DNA from: JACVRW01 sp963733885
Lineage (GTDB): Bacteria > Actinomycetota > Thermoleophilia > Solirubrobacterales > Thermoleophilaceae
Assembly (NCBI GenBank): GCA_963733885.1
Contig: CAVTES010000009.1
Span: 124,001 to 188,000 of the forward strand
Reading direction: 5' to 3'
DNA: 64,000 bases
Below the pieces are notes generated by a model. The model had not been told where the DNA came from. It saw only the letters and a program-made list of their open reading frames with translations, and did no database searches. The translations under genes and the position numbers were made by a program. Of the stretch, positions 8,781-16,593 are shown one piece after another; the first letter of the stretch is position 1, and each line of letters starts with the position of its first letter.

Positions 8781-9134
8781 TCAGGCGGGCAGGCCGATGC
8801 GCCGGTCGAATCCGGCGGGGGCGTGGATGTTGAGGATCCGGACCGGGGTCTCGGTGTCGTTCCGGAAAGCATGCTGCACACCCGGCGGCACCAGGACGAA
8901 CGTGCCCTGCGGTGCGGTCACCTCCTCGTCGCCCAGAACGAAAGTCAGCTCGCCTTCGAGGATGTAGAAGGCGTCGTCCTCGCCGTCGTGGACATGGGCC
9001 TCGAGCATGCGTCCCGGGGCGAAGTCGATGATCCCGAACGTGAACCGGGGCGTGTCGGCCGTCCGGGCGAGGAACTCGACGTTCCCCACCCGCTGGCCCT
9101 CGCCGGGCGGCACGACGACCGCTTGGGGTGGCAT
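8781..9134 (-). CDS. Cupin-domain protein
   Basis: 117-residue single-domain cupin. The metal-binding first motif reads GRMLEAHVHDGEDDAFYILEGE, with His47, His49 and nearby acids. The second motif is PPGVQHAFRN with His88. Small cupins of this kind bind a divalent metal and act as isomerases, dioxygenases or ligand sensors; no substrate is indicated. Start is the ATG at 9134. It converges on the NTF2-like gene and is followed upstream by a strong hairpin that ends the next minus-strand gene. Confidence 0.85.
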   Translation of the reverse strand: MPPQAVVVPPGEGQRVGNVEFLARTADTPRFTFGIIDFAPGRMLEAHVHDGEDDAFYILEGELTFVLGDEEVTAPQGTFVLVPPGVQHAFRNDTETPVRILNIHAPAGFDRRIGLPA

Positions 9135-9157
9135 GCGGCGATCCTTCCAGAAACGCG

Positions 9158-9187
9158 GAGCGCGGCGGCCGTCAGGCCGCCGCGCTC
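9158..9187 (-). terminator. 13-bp perfect hairpin downstream of the collagen-like gene
   Basis: GAGCGCGGCGGCC and GGCCGCCGCGCTC form a perfect 13-bp GC-rich stem around a GTCA loop. It lies 30 bases past the stop of the minus-strand gene ending at 9217 and just upstream of the cupin start at 9134. There is no clear U-tract, as is common in high-GC actinobacteria. Confidence 0.6.
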
Positions 9188-9216
9188 GGTCCCGGAATCA
9201 CCGTGCCCGGGACGCC

Positions 9217-9714
9217 TCAGGGGGAGGCGCACACCACGTATGCCTGGACCGCGGCGGGGTCGCCAATGTCTGTCTGGGCTCCCGCCTGCCAGTCGGTGGG
9301 GGTTCCGCTCTCGATGCTGGGCGACGAGTTGTAGAGGAACGACAGGGGGTCGGGCGTGAAACCGCCACCGCCGACGGCACGCTCGCCGGGGGCGCAGGTC
9401 GCGGTGGAGAACCCGACGGCCATCGGGCCGCTTCGCAACGTCACGTTGGTGGCTCCCGAGGGTCCCGCCGGGCCGGGTTCGCCTTGCGGACCGCGGGCGC
9501 CCGCGGGCAGCTGCCCCTTCTTGAAGTCGGTCCTGAGCAGCGCGCCGTTCTTCACCTTGACCGAGGTGACGGCGTTCTTCTTGAGCTGCTTCTTGCCGAC
9601 GCTGTTGGCCGGCAGGGCGACCACCGCATACGACGTGCCGCCGAGCGCCACGAGCAGGGCGGCGAACGCGACCGCCGTCGCGGGGGAAGGACGGGGCGCC
9701 GAGAACCGTCGCAT
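9217..9714 (-). CDS. Secreted collagen-like protein of the LPANSVG/QLKKNAV family
   Basis: 165 residues. After a short basic stretch comes a hydrophobic signal (AVAFAALLVALGGTSYAVVA). It is followed by LPANSVGKKQLKKNAVTSVKVKNGALLRTDFKKGQLP, written here as separate motifs LPANSVG, QLKKNAV and VKNGALL. A short collagen-like segment GPQGEPGPAGPSG (about residues 75-87) leads to a C-terminal domain ending VVCASP. Proteins with this N-terminal pattern are numerous in Solirubrobacterales-type genomes and presumably surface-exposed; function unknown. A strong hairpin follows the stop. Confidence 0.78.
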   Translation of the reverse strand: MRRFSAPRPSPATAVAFAALLVALGGTSYAVVALPANSVGKKQLKKNAVTSVKVKNGALLRTDFKKGQLPAGARGPQGEPGPAGPSGATNVTLRSGPMAVGFSTATCAPGERAVGGGGFTPDPLSFLYNSSPSIESGTPTDWQAGAQTDIGDPAAVQAYVVCASP

Positions 9715-9797
9715 GATGACCTCCTTCGATCGACAGTGGGCGACTCGGCACGCTACGTCGCGGTGTTACGCGGGAGTTACGGAGCCCGCCCCGTCGG

Positions 9798-12700
9798 TCA
9801 CACGGCCTCGCCCGCGAGGATCCGCCGCTGAAGGGCGGTCGTCTCGCGTGCGGGCTCCACGCCCAGCTGGTCCACGAGCACTCGCCGGCACTCGAGGTAC
9901 TCGCGCAGGGCGTGCCCGCGGCGGCCCGAGCGCGCGTAGGCGGTCATCAGCTCGCAGCGCGCCCCCTCGTCGAGCGGGTCGACCTCCACGAGGCCTCGCG
10001 CGGCCTGGGTCGCTGCAGCAAGATCGCCCTCCATATGGCATGCCGCGACCAGCGCGCGCAGGACCTCCGCGTACCGGGCCGTCAGGTTGTCCCGCCACGG
10101 GGCCGCCCAGTCCGCGTAGCGCTCCTCGGGCAGAGGGTCGCCGGTCCACAGCGCGACCGCGTGCTCGAGCAGCCGCCGCCGCTCCGCCTCGGGCGCGCCC
10201 AGGGCCGCACGTGCGGCCTCTTCGAAGAGGTCGGCGTCGACGGTGTCCTCTTCGCGCAGGCTGATGGCGAACGTGCGCTCCGCCGCCTCGATGACGCTCC
10301 GCGCCCCGGGCACGTCGAGGACCGCCCGCGCGCAGGAGACGGCCACGCGCAGCCGCTTTCGGCCGGAATCCTCGGGCACATCGGGCCAGAACGCCTCGAG
10401 GAGAACGTCGTCGGCCACGAAGGAGCCGCGCTTGACGAGCAGGTACCGGACGAGCCGCTGGGCGACGCGGCGATCCCAGGCGGCGTCGGCGGCCTCCCAG
10501 CCGCCCCGCCTCACGCCGAAGCCGCCGAGGAGGCGAAACCGAAGCGGAGGCGGGTGGGCGGCCAACCGCTGCGTCGCGGCGCGCGCCGCGGCGGCGACCT
10601 TCGGGTCGGGATCCCCCGTCCGGTCCGCGAGGCGCTTGTAGAGGTCGGGATGCCCCGCGCCGGCGGCGGCCGCGACTGCGGACCGGCGCACGCGGGGCTC
10701 CGGATGCTCGGTAAAGGAGAGGAGCGCCTCGCCGCCGGGCCAGGCCGTTTCGATGGCCTCCATCACGGAGTCGGGATCGAGCACCCCCGTCCGGACGTTC
10801 TCCCACAGCAGCCCTTCCAGCAACGTCCACTCGCGGCGCACGACATCGGATCTGTTCGGCCCGGCCTCGTCCCACATCCGCCGGAGGGTCCCCGCTGCGT
10901 CCTCCTCGGCGCCGTCGGCGTGGTGGAGCCATGCGCGTACCCCGAGCAGTAGAGCGCGCACGTATCTTCCGGACGCACCTGGAACGGTCTGCTCGCACAG
11001 CCTCAGGGCGTCGTCGGCCAGGGCGAGGCTGCGCGTCGCGAGCCCGGCATCGAACATGACCGGAACCGCCTCGACGACCGTTTGGAACCGATCGGGGAGC
11101 GGCGCGTTGGCGGCCAGCGCGATGGCCCTGTTGCACGCCGAGACGGCGCCGCCCGAGTCCCCGTCCAGCGCCGCGACCCTCGCGCGGGCTAGCTCGGCGG
11201 CATACTCGCGCCAGCCGACGTCGGTTCCGGTGTCCGCGCGCGCGAGGTAGCTCTGGGCCGGCCCGAGGCGGCCGGCGCGCGCGTGCAGCAGGGCCTGCCA
11301 GATCGCGCTGACCTTGAGCATGGCGCTTGTCTGCGCGGCCCTGGCGAGCTCGTCGACGCGGGCCCACCGGGCGATGGCCGTGGCGTCACGGCCTTGATCA
11401 CCGAGGGCGAGGGGCAGGATCGCCGCGATGACCGGCAGGCGGTTCACCGGATCGAAGCGCTCGAACTCGCGGATGGCGGCCTCGGCGCCGGCGACCAGCT
11501 CGCCGAAGTCGCCGGCCAGAAGGTGCTTGTAGCACTCGGCCACCACCGCCAGCGGCCGCAGCGGCCCCGAGTGAGGGTGGGCGAGCACGCGGGTGACGAG
11601 GCCGTCGCACTCTTCGATCCGGCCCAGCGCACCGAGCGCGGCGGCTGAGTACACGGCGACCGCCGGCGCCGCGATGCCGGCCACCAGGGCCGCCTCGTCG
11701 TCGAAGCCGTCGGCGAGCGCGGCGACCTCCACGGGATGGCCCGTGATCCAGAGCGGGTCGGCGAGCGAGAAGCGCGCCAGCCACGTGCCCGCCACGTCGC
11801 CGTCGTCCGCGAACCCGGCGACCGCGCTGCGCAGGCCGGCGACGGCCTCGGCCTGCCGCCCGTCGGCCCAGTCGAGGGCTCCCTGAAGCAGGAGGATCCA
11901 CGGCGTGGCCCGCAGCTGGGCGGGAAGGGCGTGGACCCACCCCTGGAGCGTGGCGGGCGCGGTGTGCAGGTGACCAGGCCCGGCGCCCGCTATGGCCTGT
12001 AGCGCGTCCGGCCACGCCTCCGCCGTCAGCCAGTGATCGATCGCCTCCTCCGCGCGCCCGGCGGCCGCGAGCGGCGGAGCGACAGCCGAGTGGAGCTCCC
12101 GGATAACCGCGGGCGGCTGCTCTTCCTCCAGCCGCTCGAGCAGGAACTCGCGCACGAGGGGGTGGTAGGCAAGCCAGCTCTCATCCGCGCTCACCGGGCG
12201 GAGGGGGAGCCCCAATGCGGTCACCCGGGAGGCGAAGTCCGGCGACAGCGCGATCGCCTCCATGCAGCCCTGATCGAGCTCGCGAGGGACGCTCGAGTTG
12301 ATCACGAGCTCCCGCTCGGGGCCTGAAAGCCGGTCGAGCACCTCCTCCCGCAGGAAGGCGAACAGCTCCCGGCGGGAAGCCGTGCCGGCGAGTGACGGGA
12401 CATCTCCGTGCAGCGCGCCGAGCCAGGCCCCCAGCGGCCAGCCCTCCGTCGAGGAGAACAGCCGGTCCGCCTCGTCCTCGACCGGGATCCCGCGTACTTG
12501 GCGCAGCAGCTCCGCGCACTCCTCGGCGCTGAACGCCAGGTCCCCGGGCCCGAGTTCCGTGAGGAGCCCGCTGCTCCGCACCTTGGCCACCCGGAGCGGG
12601 AGCGCCGTGCGCGTGGCGACGGCTGTCCGCACCACTGGCGACTCGCTGTTCAGGAACTCGCCCACCACCGCCGCGGACTCGGGGGCCGCCGCCAGGTGTT

Positions 12701-13118
12701 CGCCGTCGTCGAACACGATCACGATCTGGTTGACGAGCAGGCGGTCCAGCTCGCGGACGAGCTCCTCGGCCGTCGCGCGGACGTCGATCCGCTCCTGAGC
12801 CGTAGCCAGGCGCTCCGCCAGGGGGTCGACGGCCCCCGGAGCAGCCGGGCTCAGCCCGTCGAGAACCCGGCGCAGCAGCCGCCCCGGATCGCCGTCCCCC
12901 GGCCGGCAGCGGACCCAGGCGCTCCCCCCCGGACGGGCGGCGAGGGCCTCCTCGAGCGCGATCGTCTTCCCGCACCCGGCGCTAGCCAGGAGTAGGACGG
13001 AGCCCGAATCGAACGCGCGGTTGAGACGGTCGACCAGGCCGGGTCTCGGGATCCGCTCGTGCACTCCCTGCAGCGATTGTCCACTCAGCGGGCGCTGGGC
13101 GCAACGGCCTTCCGCCAC
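9798..13118 (-). CDS. STAND-ATPase / SARP-type transcriptional regulator (MalT-like plus BTAD)
   Basis: 1106 residues. The N-terminal module is a MalT-like signal-transduction ATPase: Walker A LLASAGCGKTIAL with Lys51, a Walker-B-like IVIVFDDGEHL near 131-141, then FSAEECAELL and LVREFLLERLEE. A long helical TPR-like region follows, and around residues 800-850 a HEAT-like stretch. The last 250 residues carry an OmpR/SARP winged helix (FRLLGGFGVRRGG) plus a bacterial transcriptional activator domain (GALREYLECRRVLVDQLGVEP-like pattern). Such proteins activate target promoters after ligand or ATP-dependent oligomerisation. The 13118 start overlaps the methyltransferase by 34 bases; GTG near 13064 is an alternative. 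Confidence 0.88.
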   Translation of the reverse strand: MAEGRCAQRPLSGQSLQGVHERIPRPGLVDRLNRAFDSGSVLLLASAGCGKTIALEEALAARPGGSAWVRCRPGDGDPGRLLRRVLDGLSPAAPGAVDPLAERLATAQERIDVRATAEELVRELDRLLVNQIVIVFDDGEHLAAAPESAAVVGEFLNSESPVVRTAVATRTALPLRVAKVRSSGLLTELGPGDLAFSAEECAELLRQVRGIPVEDEADRLFSSTEGWPLGAWLGALHGDVPSLAGTASRRELFAFLREEVLDRLSGPERELVINSSVPRELDQGCMEAIALSPDFASRVTALGLPLRPVSADESWLAYHPLVREFLLERLEEEQPPAVIRELHSAVAPPLAAAGRAEEAIDHWLTAEAWPDALQAIAGAGPGHLHTAPATLQGWVHALPAQLRATPWILLLQGALDWADGRQAEAVAGLRSAVAGFADDGDVAGTWLARFSLADPLWITGHPVEVAALADGFDDEAALVAGIAAPAVAVYSAAALGALGRIEECDGLVTRVLAHPHSGPLRPLAVVAECYKHLLAGDFGELVAGAEAAIREFERFDPVNRLPVIAAILPLALGDQGRDATAIARWARVDELARAAQTSAMLKVSAIWQALLHARAGRLGPAQSYLARADTGTDVGWREYAAELARARVAALDGDSGGAVSACNRAIALAANAPLPDRFQTVVEAVPVMFDAGLATRSLALADDALRLCEQTVPGASGRYVRALLLGVRAWLHHADGAEEDAAGTLRRMWDEAGPNRSDVVRREWTLLEGLLWENVRTGVLDPDSVMEAIETAWPGGEALLSFTEHPEPRVRRSAVAAAAGAGHPDLYKRLADRTGDPDPKVAAAARAATQRLAAHPPPLRFRLLGGFGVRRGGWEAADAAWDRRVAQRLVRYLLVKRGSFVADDVLLEAFWPDVPEDSGRKRLRVAVSCARAVLDVPGARSVIEAAERTFAISLREEDTVDADLFEEAARAALGAPEAERRRLLEHAVALWTGDPLPEERYADWAAPWRDNLTARYAEVLRALVAACHMEGDLAAATQAARGLVEVDPLDEGARCELMTAYARSGRRGHALREYLECRRVLVDQLGVEPARETTALQRRILAGEAV

Positions 13119-14014
13119 GAGCGGGCATGGGCGATCGCAATGCAGCCGTAGGGCAGGCCGGCCAGGCGGCCGTCGCCCCGCACCAGGTAGCGCCGCCGGA
13201 GCTCGTCCGGACCCACGTCGGACTCGAGCTCGAGGCCGCGTTCGGCCAGGAAGCGGGCGGCCGCTCTCCGCGGGATGCCGAATCGCAAGGGCTCGCCGCC
13301 CCTGGCCACGCGACTGCGGAGCTGGGCCGCGCCGTGGAAGGAGTCGTCGCCTTCAACCGCCTCGCGGAAGGCATAGTCGAACACGATCGAGCTGCCGCTC
13401 GCGGCGCCCGCGAGCCAGGAGAGCACCGCGTCGACGCCGCCGGCGTCCAGGTAGGCGGTGACGCCCGAACAGATCACGAAGCTCCTCAGGCCGTCGTCCC
13501 AGCCTGCCTCGCGGAGGCTCCGGCCGAGGTAGCCGTTCTCGAGGTCGAGGTCCACGTACGTGACGTGGCGGGGCAGCTCACCGAAGATCCGCGCGACGCG
13601 TGCCCGCTTCAGCGACGCGGTCACCGGATGGTCCAGCTCGAACGTCCGGACGCCCGCGAGCTGCTCGGCGAAGCGGTACGCCCGGGCGTCGAAGCCCGCG
13701 CCGAGCACCAGCAACTGCCGCGCTCCGGCCGCGAGCTCGCGCCGCAGCAAGGCGTCCATGTGCTTCACCCGCGCGAGCTCGAACCAGTAGGCCCCCGGCA
13801 GCAGCCGCTCGATGAGCCAGGGCGCCAGCCGGCGTGCTCCCGGCACCTTCACGAGCGCGGTGAGCCGCGGTCCGCCTCCCACGAACCTGACCGCGAGGTG
13901 GTCCGGTCCGCGCAGCACGGCGTCGGGCTCGAACGCTCCCGCCGCGCGAATCGCCGCCGCGCCCTCTGCGGTGCTGGCAGCCAGCCGGCTGCCGCGTTCG
14001 TCGGCCAGGCCCAT
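13085..14014 (-). CDS. LCM-family SAM-dependent methyltransferase
   Basis: 309 residues of the leucine carboxyl methyltransferase/TcmP-type family, which transfers methyl from SAM, often to carboxyl groups of small molecules or proteins. The SAM motif QLLVLGAGFDARAYRF lies near residues 98-113; FELDHP follows near 125; FVICSGVTAYLD marks the post-II region. It begins one base after the cyclic-nucleotide-binding gene's stop and its end overlaps the SARP start, so it belongs to the same operon. Substrate unknown; context suggests modification of a signal or metabolite made by the upstream enzyme. Confidence 0.88.
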   Translation of the reverse strand: MGLADERGSRLAASTAEGAAAIRAAGAFEPDAVLRGPDHLAVRFVGGGPRLTALVKVPGARRLAPWLIERLLPGAYWFELARVKHMDALLRRELAAGARQLLVLGAGFDARAYRFAEQLAGVRTFELDHPVTASLKRARVARIFGELPRHVTYVDLDLENGYLGRSLREAGWDDGLRSFVICSGVTAYLDAGGVDAVLSWLAGAASGSSIVFDYAFREAVEGDDSFHGAAQLRSRVARGGEPLRFGIPRRAAARFLAERGLELESDVGPDELRRRYLVRGDGRLAGLPYGCIAIAHARSWRKAVAPSAR

Positions 14015-14015
14015 C

Positions 14016-15404
14016 TCACGCGTGCGGCAGCTGGGCGGCCGTCCTCGTGAGAGCGAGCCGCGTGAGCTGCCGGTCGACCTCGGCGAGCCCGCCCAGGTAG
14101 CGCCGATAGGCGGCTCCGCTCAGGCACATCAGCCGGAGCGCCGTCCGCGCCACCACGTCGGCGGTCCGGCGGCCGCCAGTCAGGAGGCCGATCTCACCGA
14201 AGACATCGCCGGGGCCGAGCGTGACCGCGGGGTGCGGCGCGGCCGGCTGCACGTCCGCCTCGCCTCGTGCGATGACGTAGAGGGCGTCCGAGGACTCGTG
14301 CCGCGTGAGGACCGTGTCGCCGCGTTTCGCGCGAACCTCGCGCATCAGGCGATGCAGCGTGGTGGCCTCGGTCTCGGAGAGGGACGCGAACGGGGCGAGC
14401 GACCGCAGCCACTCGCCCCGCTCGCGAGCGCGGCGGCGCGCCTTCAGCGACAGCTGAGGCTGAGGGCTCGGCTCGTCCGCCAGCTCGGCGCCACCGCGCG
14501 GTGGGGCGAGGCTGCTGCGCATCCGCCGTGGGCGGCGGTCGCGCGCGAGCCTGGCCAGCGCGCGCATCCCTGGCTCGGCCAGGGCCGCCTCGACGGCGTC
14601 CGCCCGCTCCGACATGGAGGTCAGGTCGGACACGAGGGCCGCGAAGGGGTAGCGGGCGCGCCCGTCGAGCGCGGGCCGCAGGTAGTGGCCGGCCGGAAAG
14701 GCGGGCAGCCCGCCGCGCAGCATCACGAATGGCGTATGAAAGAACTCCAGGTTCCTGCGGGCGACGGCGTCCTCGAACTCGCCGACGAATGCCTCCACCT
14801 CCAGGCGCAGCGGCCCGGTGAGGGCCCGGACGGTGGCGAGGCCCACCTCGATCGCGGCCCGCGTGCCGAGCTCGGCGAGCGGGCCGAGGCGCTGGTTCTT
14901 GACGAAGCGCCCGAGCTCGCGGAGGCGGTCCAGCGGAAGGTCCGGCAGAAGCCGGAGCCGGTTGAGCGCCCCCCAGCCGAAGTGCTCCTCGAGCGGCAGC
15001 AGGGGCCGCTCGCGGCTGCGCAATGTGGCGCCGGGCGCCGCCTCGGCCGCCCGCCGCAGGGCCAGGTACGCGAGCACCCGTCCGCCGTCGCTCGAGAAGG
15101 CGACCAGGTGGATCGTGTGGGGTTCCGCCGGGACCGCGGGCTCGTGCTCGAGCCGCTCGCGGTACACGAGGTCGCGGTCCACGAACCCGACGGCCAGGTA
15201 CTGGGCGAACCGGAATCGCAGCAGCGCCTCGCGCTGCGCCTCGGTGAGCGCGGCGGTCGGCAGGCCGATCACCCCGAGGCCGCGACGATCCCGCACTCGG
15301 TGGACGGCCTCGGGCCACGGCCCGCGCGTTAGCTCCGGCAGCGCGACCGACGAGCCGGCCTCGACCAGCTCCCCCACGTACCGGTCTCGCTCGAAGCGGC
15401 TCAC
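14016..15404 (-). CDS. GNAT-like (acyl-transferase-type) domain fused to a cyclic nucleotide-binding domain
   Basis: 462 residues from GTG at 15404, which overlaps the upstream stop (GTGA). The C-terminal 130 residues are a clear CNB domain: LRSLAPFASLSETEA, RGDTVLTRHESSDALYVIARG and the phosphate-binding cassette FGEIGLLTGGRRTADV. The N-terminal half has a fold pattern like LuxI/N-acyl amino acid synthase GNAT enzymes: LLRFRFAQYLAVGFVDRD, a HLVAFSSDGGRVLAYLALRR strand pair and LRELGRFVKN, comparable to the E-x-SRF region of autoinducer synthases. The CNB call is secure; the acyltransferase call is structural inference. It could be a cNMP-gated acyltransferase. Confidence 0.72.
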   Translation of the reverse strand: MSRFERDRYVGELVEAGSSVALPELTRGPWPEAVHRVRDRRGLGVIGLPTAALTEAQREALLRFRFAQYLAVGFVDRDLVYRERLEHEPAVPAEPHTIHLVAFSSDGGRVLAYLALRRAAEAAPGATLRSRERPLLPLEEHFGWGALNRLRLLPDLPLDRLRELGRFVKNQRLGPLAELGTRAAIEVGLATVRALTGPLRLEVEAFVGEFEDAVARRNLEFFHTPFVMLRGGLPAFPAGHYLRPALDGRARYPFAALVSDLTSMSERADAVEAALAEPGMRALARLARDRRPRRMRSSLAPPRGGAELADEPSPQPQLSLKARRRARERGEWLRSLAPFASLSETEATTLHRLMREVRAKRGDTVLTRHESSDALYVIARGEADVQPAAPHPAVTLGPGDVFGEIGLLTGGRRTADVVARTALRLMCLSGAAYRRYLGGLAEVDRQLTRLALTRTAAQLPHA

Positions 15405-16216
15405 GCCGCCGCCTCCAGCGCCCGGCGTGCCCTGTGGGACCACGGATCGGCACCCAGGGCACGGAACGCCTCGAGGGAGGCGCGAAGCCGGTCGCGTCCG
15501 TCGCGATTCCGCCGCCCGGCGTGACGGCGCTCGCCTCTGTACAGAGTGGCTCGGGCGCGCTCGAAGGCGAGCGGGGCGCGCGCGCCGCGCGCGAGCGCCC
15601 GGTCGAACAGCGCCTCGAGCTCGCCGTTTCCGTTTGAGGGCGGAGATCCACCCTCAAACGGCGCGTTTGGGCGGCCGAAGGCCCCCAAACGACCCGACGC
15701 GGACACGAGCCTTGCGAGCGCCCCTCGGGCTCCAGCGGGATCGTCTCGCATCAGGTAGGCGTCCGCGAGGTCGAGCGCCCACGCCGGTGCCGAGCCGTTC
15801 GCGCGCGGATGCTCCTCGCTTAGCTGCGCCACCCGCTCGAGCCGCTCGATCGCGGCGTCGGCGCGGCCCAGTCCGAGCTCGAGCAGGCCGACCGCCTCGC
15901 ACGCAATTGCCTCGACGACGCAGGTCTCGCCGCGCCGGCTGAGCCGGACTGCCTCGTCCGCGTGCCGGCGACAGTCCTCGGCGCGGCCGCGCCCGGCGTC
16001 GATCAGCGCCAGCCTGGCGAGGTCCGTCGCCGCGCCGCGCCCCGAACCGTCCGAGCGGGCACGCCGAAGCGCCTCGGCCGTGGAGGCATACGCCCCGCCC
16101 CAGTCGCCGAGGCGGAACTGCAGCTCGGCCAGCTCGGCCAGGGCCTGGGCCAGCATCGCCGAGCACGGGGCGCTCTCCTGCGGCCTCACCTCGGGCGGAA
16201 TGGAGACCGTGGCCAT
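15401..16216 (-). CDS. TPR-rich protein resembling the C-terminal half of a LAL regulator without ATPase or HTH
   Basis: 271 residues of helical repeats (LAELAELQFRLGDWGGAYAS, DLARLALIDAGRG, ACEAVGLLELGLGRADAAIE, DLADAYLMRDDPAGARGALA), ending in FRALGADPWSHRARRALEAA, a sequence typical of the segment just before the HTH in large LuxR-family ATPases. No P-loop and no HTH are present, so it is either a stand-alone scaffold or a truncated regulator. Residues about 185-205 (GRLGAFGRPNAPFEGG region) are encoded by two adjacent palindromes and look like an in-frame insertion. It is the first gene of the four-gene minus-strand operon. Confidence 0.72.
   Translation of the reverse strand: MATVSIPPEVRPQESAPCSAMLAQALAELAELQFRLGDWGGAYASTAEALRRARSDGSGRGAATDLARLALIDAGRGRAEDCRRHADEAVRLSRRGETCVVEAIACEAVGLLELGLGRADAAIERLERVAQLSEEHPRANGSAPAWALDLADAYLMRDDPAGARGALARLVSASGRLGAFGRPNAPFEGGSPPSNGNGELEALFDRALARGARAPLAFERARATLYRGERRHAGRRNRDGRDRLRASLEAFRALGADPWSHRARRALEAAA
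15631..15691. repeat. Two adjacent palindromes sharing a CGTTTG arm, inside the TPR gene
   Basis: Palindrome 1: CGTTTGAGGG at 15631-15640 and CCCTCAAACG at 15651-15660, a perfect 10-bp stem with a 10-base loop. Palindrome 2: CGTTTGGG at 15664-15671 pairs with CCCAAACG at 15684-15691, with an inner GGCC/GGCC stem, a bulged C and a GAA loop. The outer arms are near-identical, suggesting two copies of one small palindromic element. Together they are 61 bases and encode a Gly/Pro/Asn-rich segment without breaking the frame. Confidence 0.75.
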
Positions 16217-16330
16217 GCGGCGAGTATCTCCGCGCGCAGGCGGGCGGGCCAGAGCACCCTGGTTCCCCTCGCGGCGTACCTGGGGGTACCGACTGTCCCC
16301 CTAGGTGCACCCGTTCCGTGTGCCTATGTG

Positions 16331-16348
16331 TGTGCTAAGTTGAGCACA
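16331..16348 (+). promoter_or_regulatory. Inverted-repeat operator at the vapB start
   Basis: TGTGCT at 16331-16336 and AGCACA at 16343-16348 form perfect 6-bp arms around a 6-base spacer, ending on the A of the vapB ATG. VapB-type ribbon-helix-helix antitoxins normally autoregulate through such repeats. No separate Shine-Dalgarno is visible, so the message may be leaderless or very short-leadered. Confidence 0.55.
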
Positions 16349-16587
16349 TGCGTGTGCACATCAATCTCGACGATGAGCTGGTTCGAGAGCTCGATCGGCG
16401 GGCCGGTGTGCGCGGCCGCAGCGGATACATCGCGGCCACCCTTCGGCGCGCGCTAGAGGACGAGCGTCGCTGGGAGCAGATCGCCTCCGCCGTGGGCTCG
16501 CTTGACAGGGCCCGTCACGAGTGGGATGACGATCCGGCCGATTGGGTTGCCTCGCAGCGGCGATCCGACGCTCGACGGGTGGGCTGA
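16348..16587 (+). CDS. VapB-type ribbon-helix-helix antitoxin
   Basis: 79 residues. The N-terminal MRVHINLDDELVRELDRRAG is a ribbon-helix-helix DNA-binding domain (strand followed by two helices with GRSGYIAATLRRAL). The C-terminal WDDDPADWVASQR is a toxin-wrapping tail typical of VapB antitoxins. The ATG at 16348 lies at the edge of an inverted repeat that is the likely autoregulatory operator. The PIN-domain toxin gene begins six bases after the stop. The divergent TPR operon starts about 130 bases upstream. Confidence 0.85.
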   Translation: MRVHINLDDELVRELDRRAGVRGRSGYIAATLRRALEDERRWEQIASAVGSLDRARHEWDDDPADWVASQRRSDARRVG

Positions 16588-16593
16588 AGGTCG

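Noticed and set aside
9766..11367. Minus-strand alternate frame of 533 residues inside the SARP gene
   Set aside because: Arg/Gly/Ala-rich shadow of the regulator's coding frame; no family features.
13812..15332. Plus-strand 506-residue frame opposite the CNB and methyltransferase genes
   Set aside because: Complement shadow rich in Arg/Glu/Gly; both minus-strand genes have clear domains and overlapping starts and stops.
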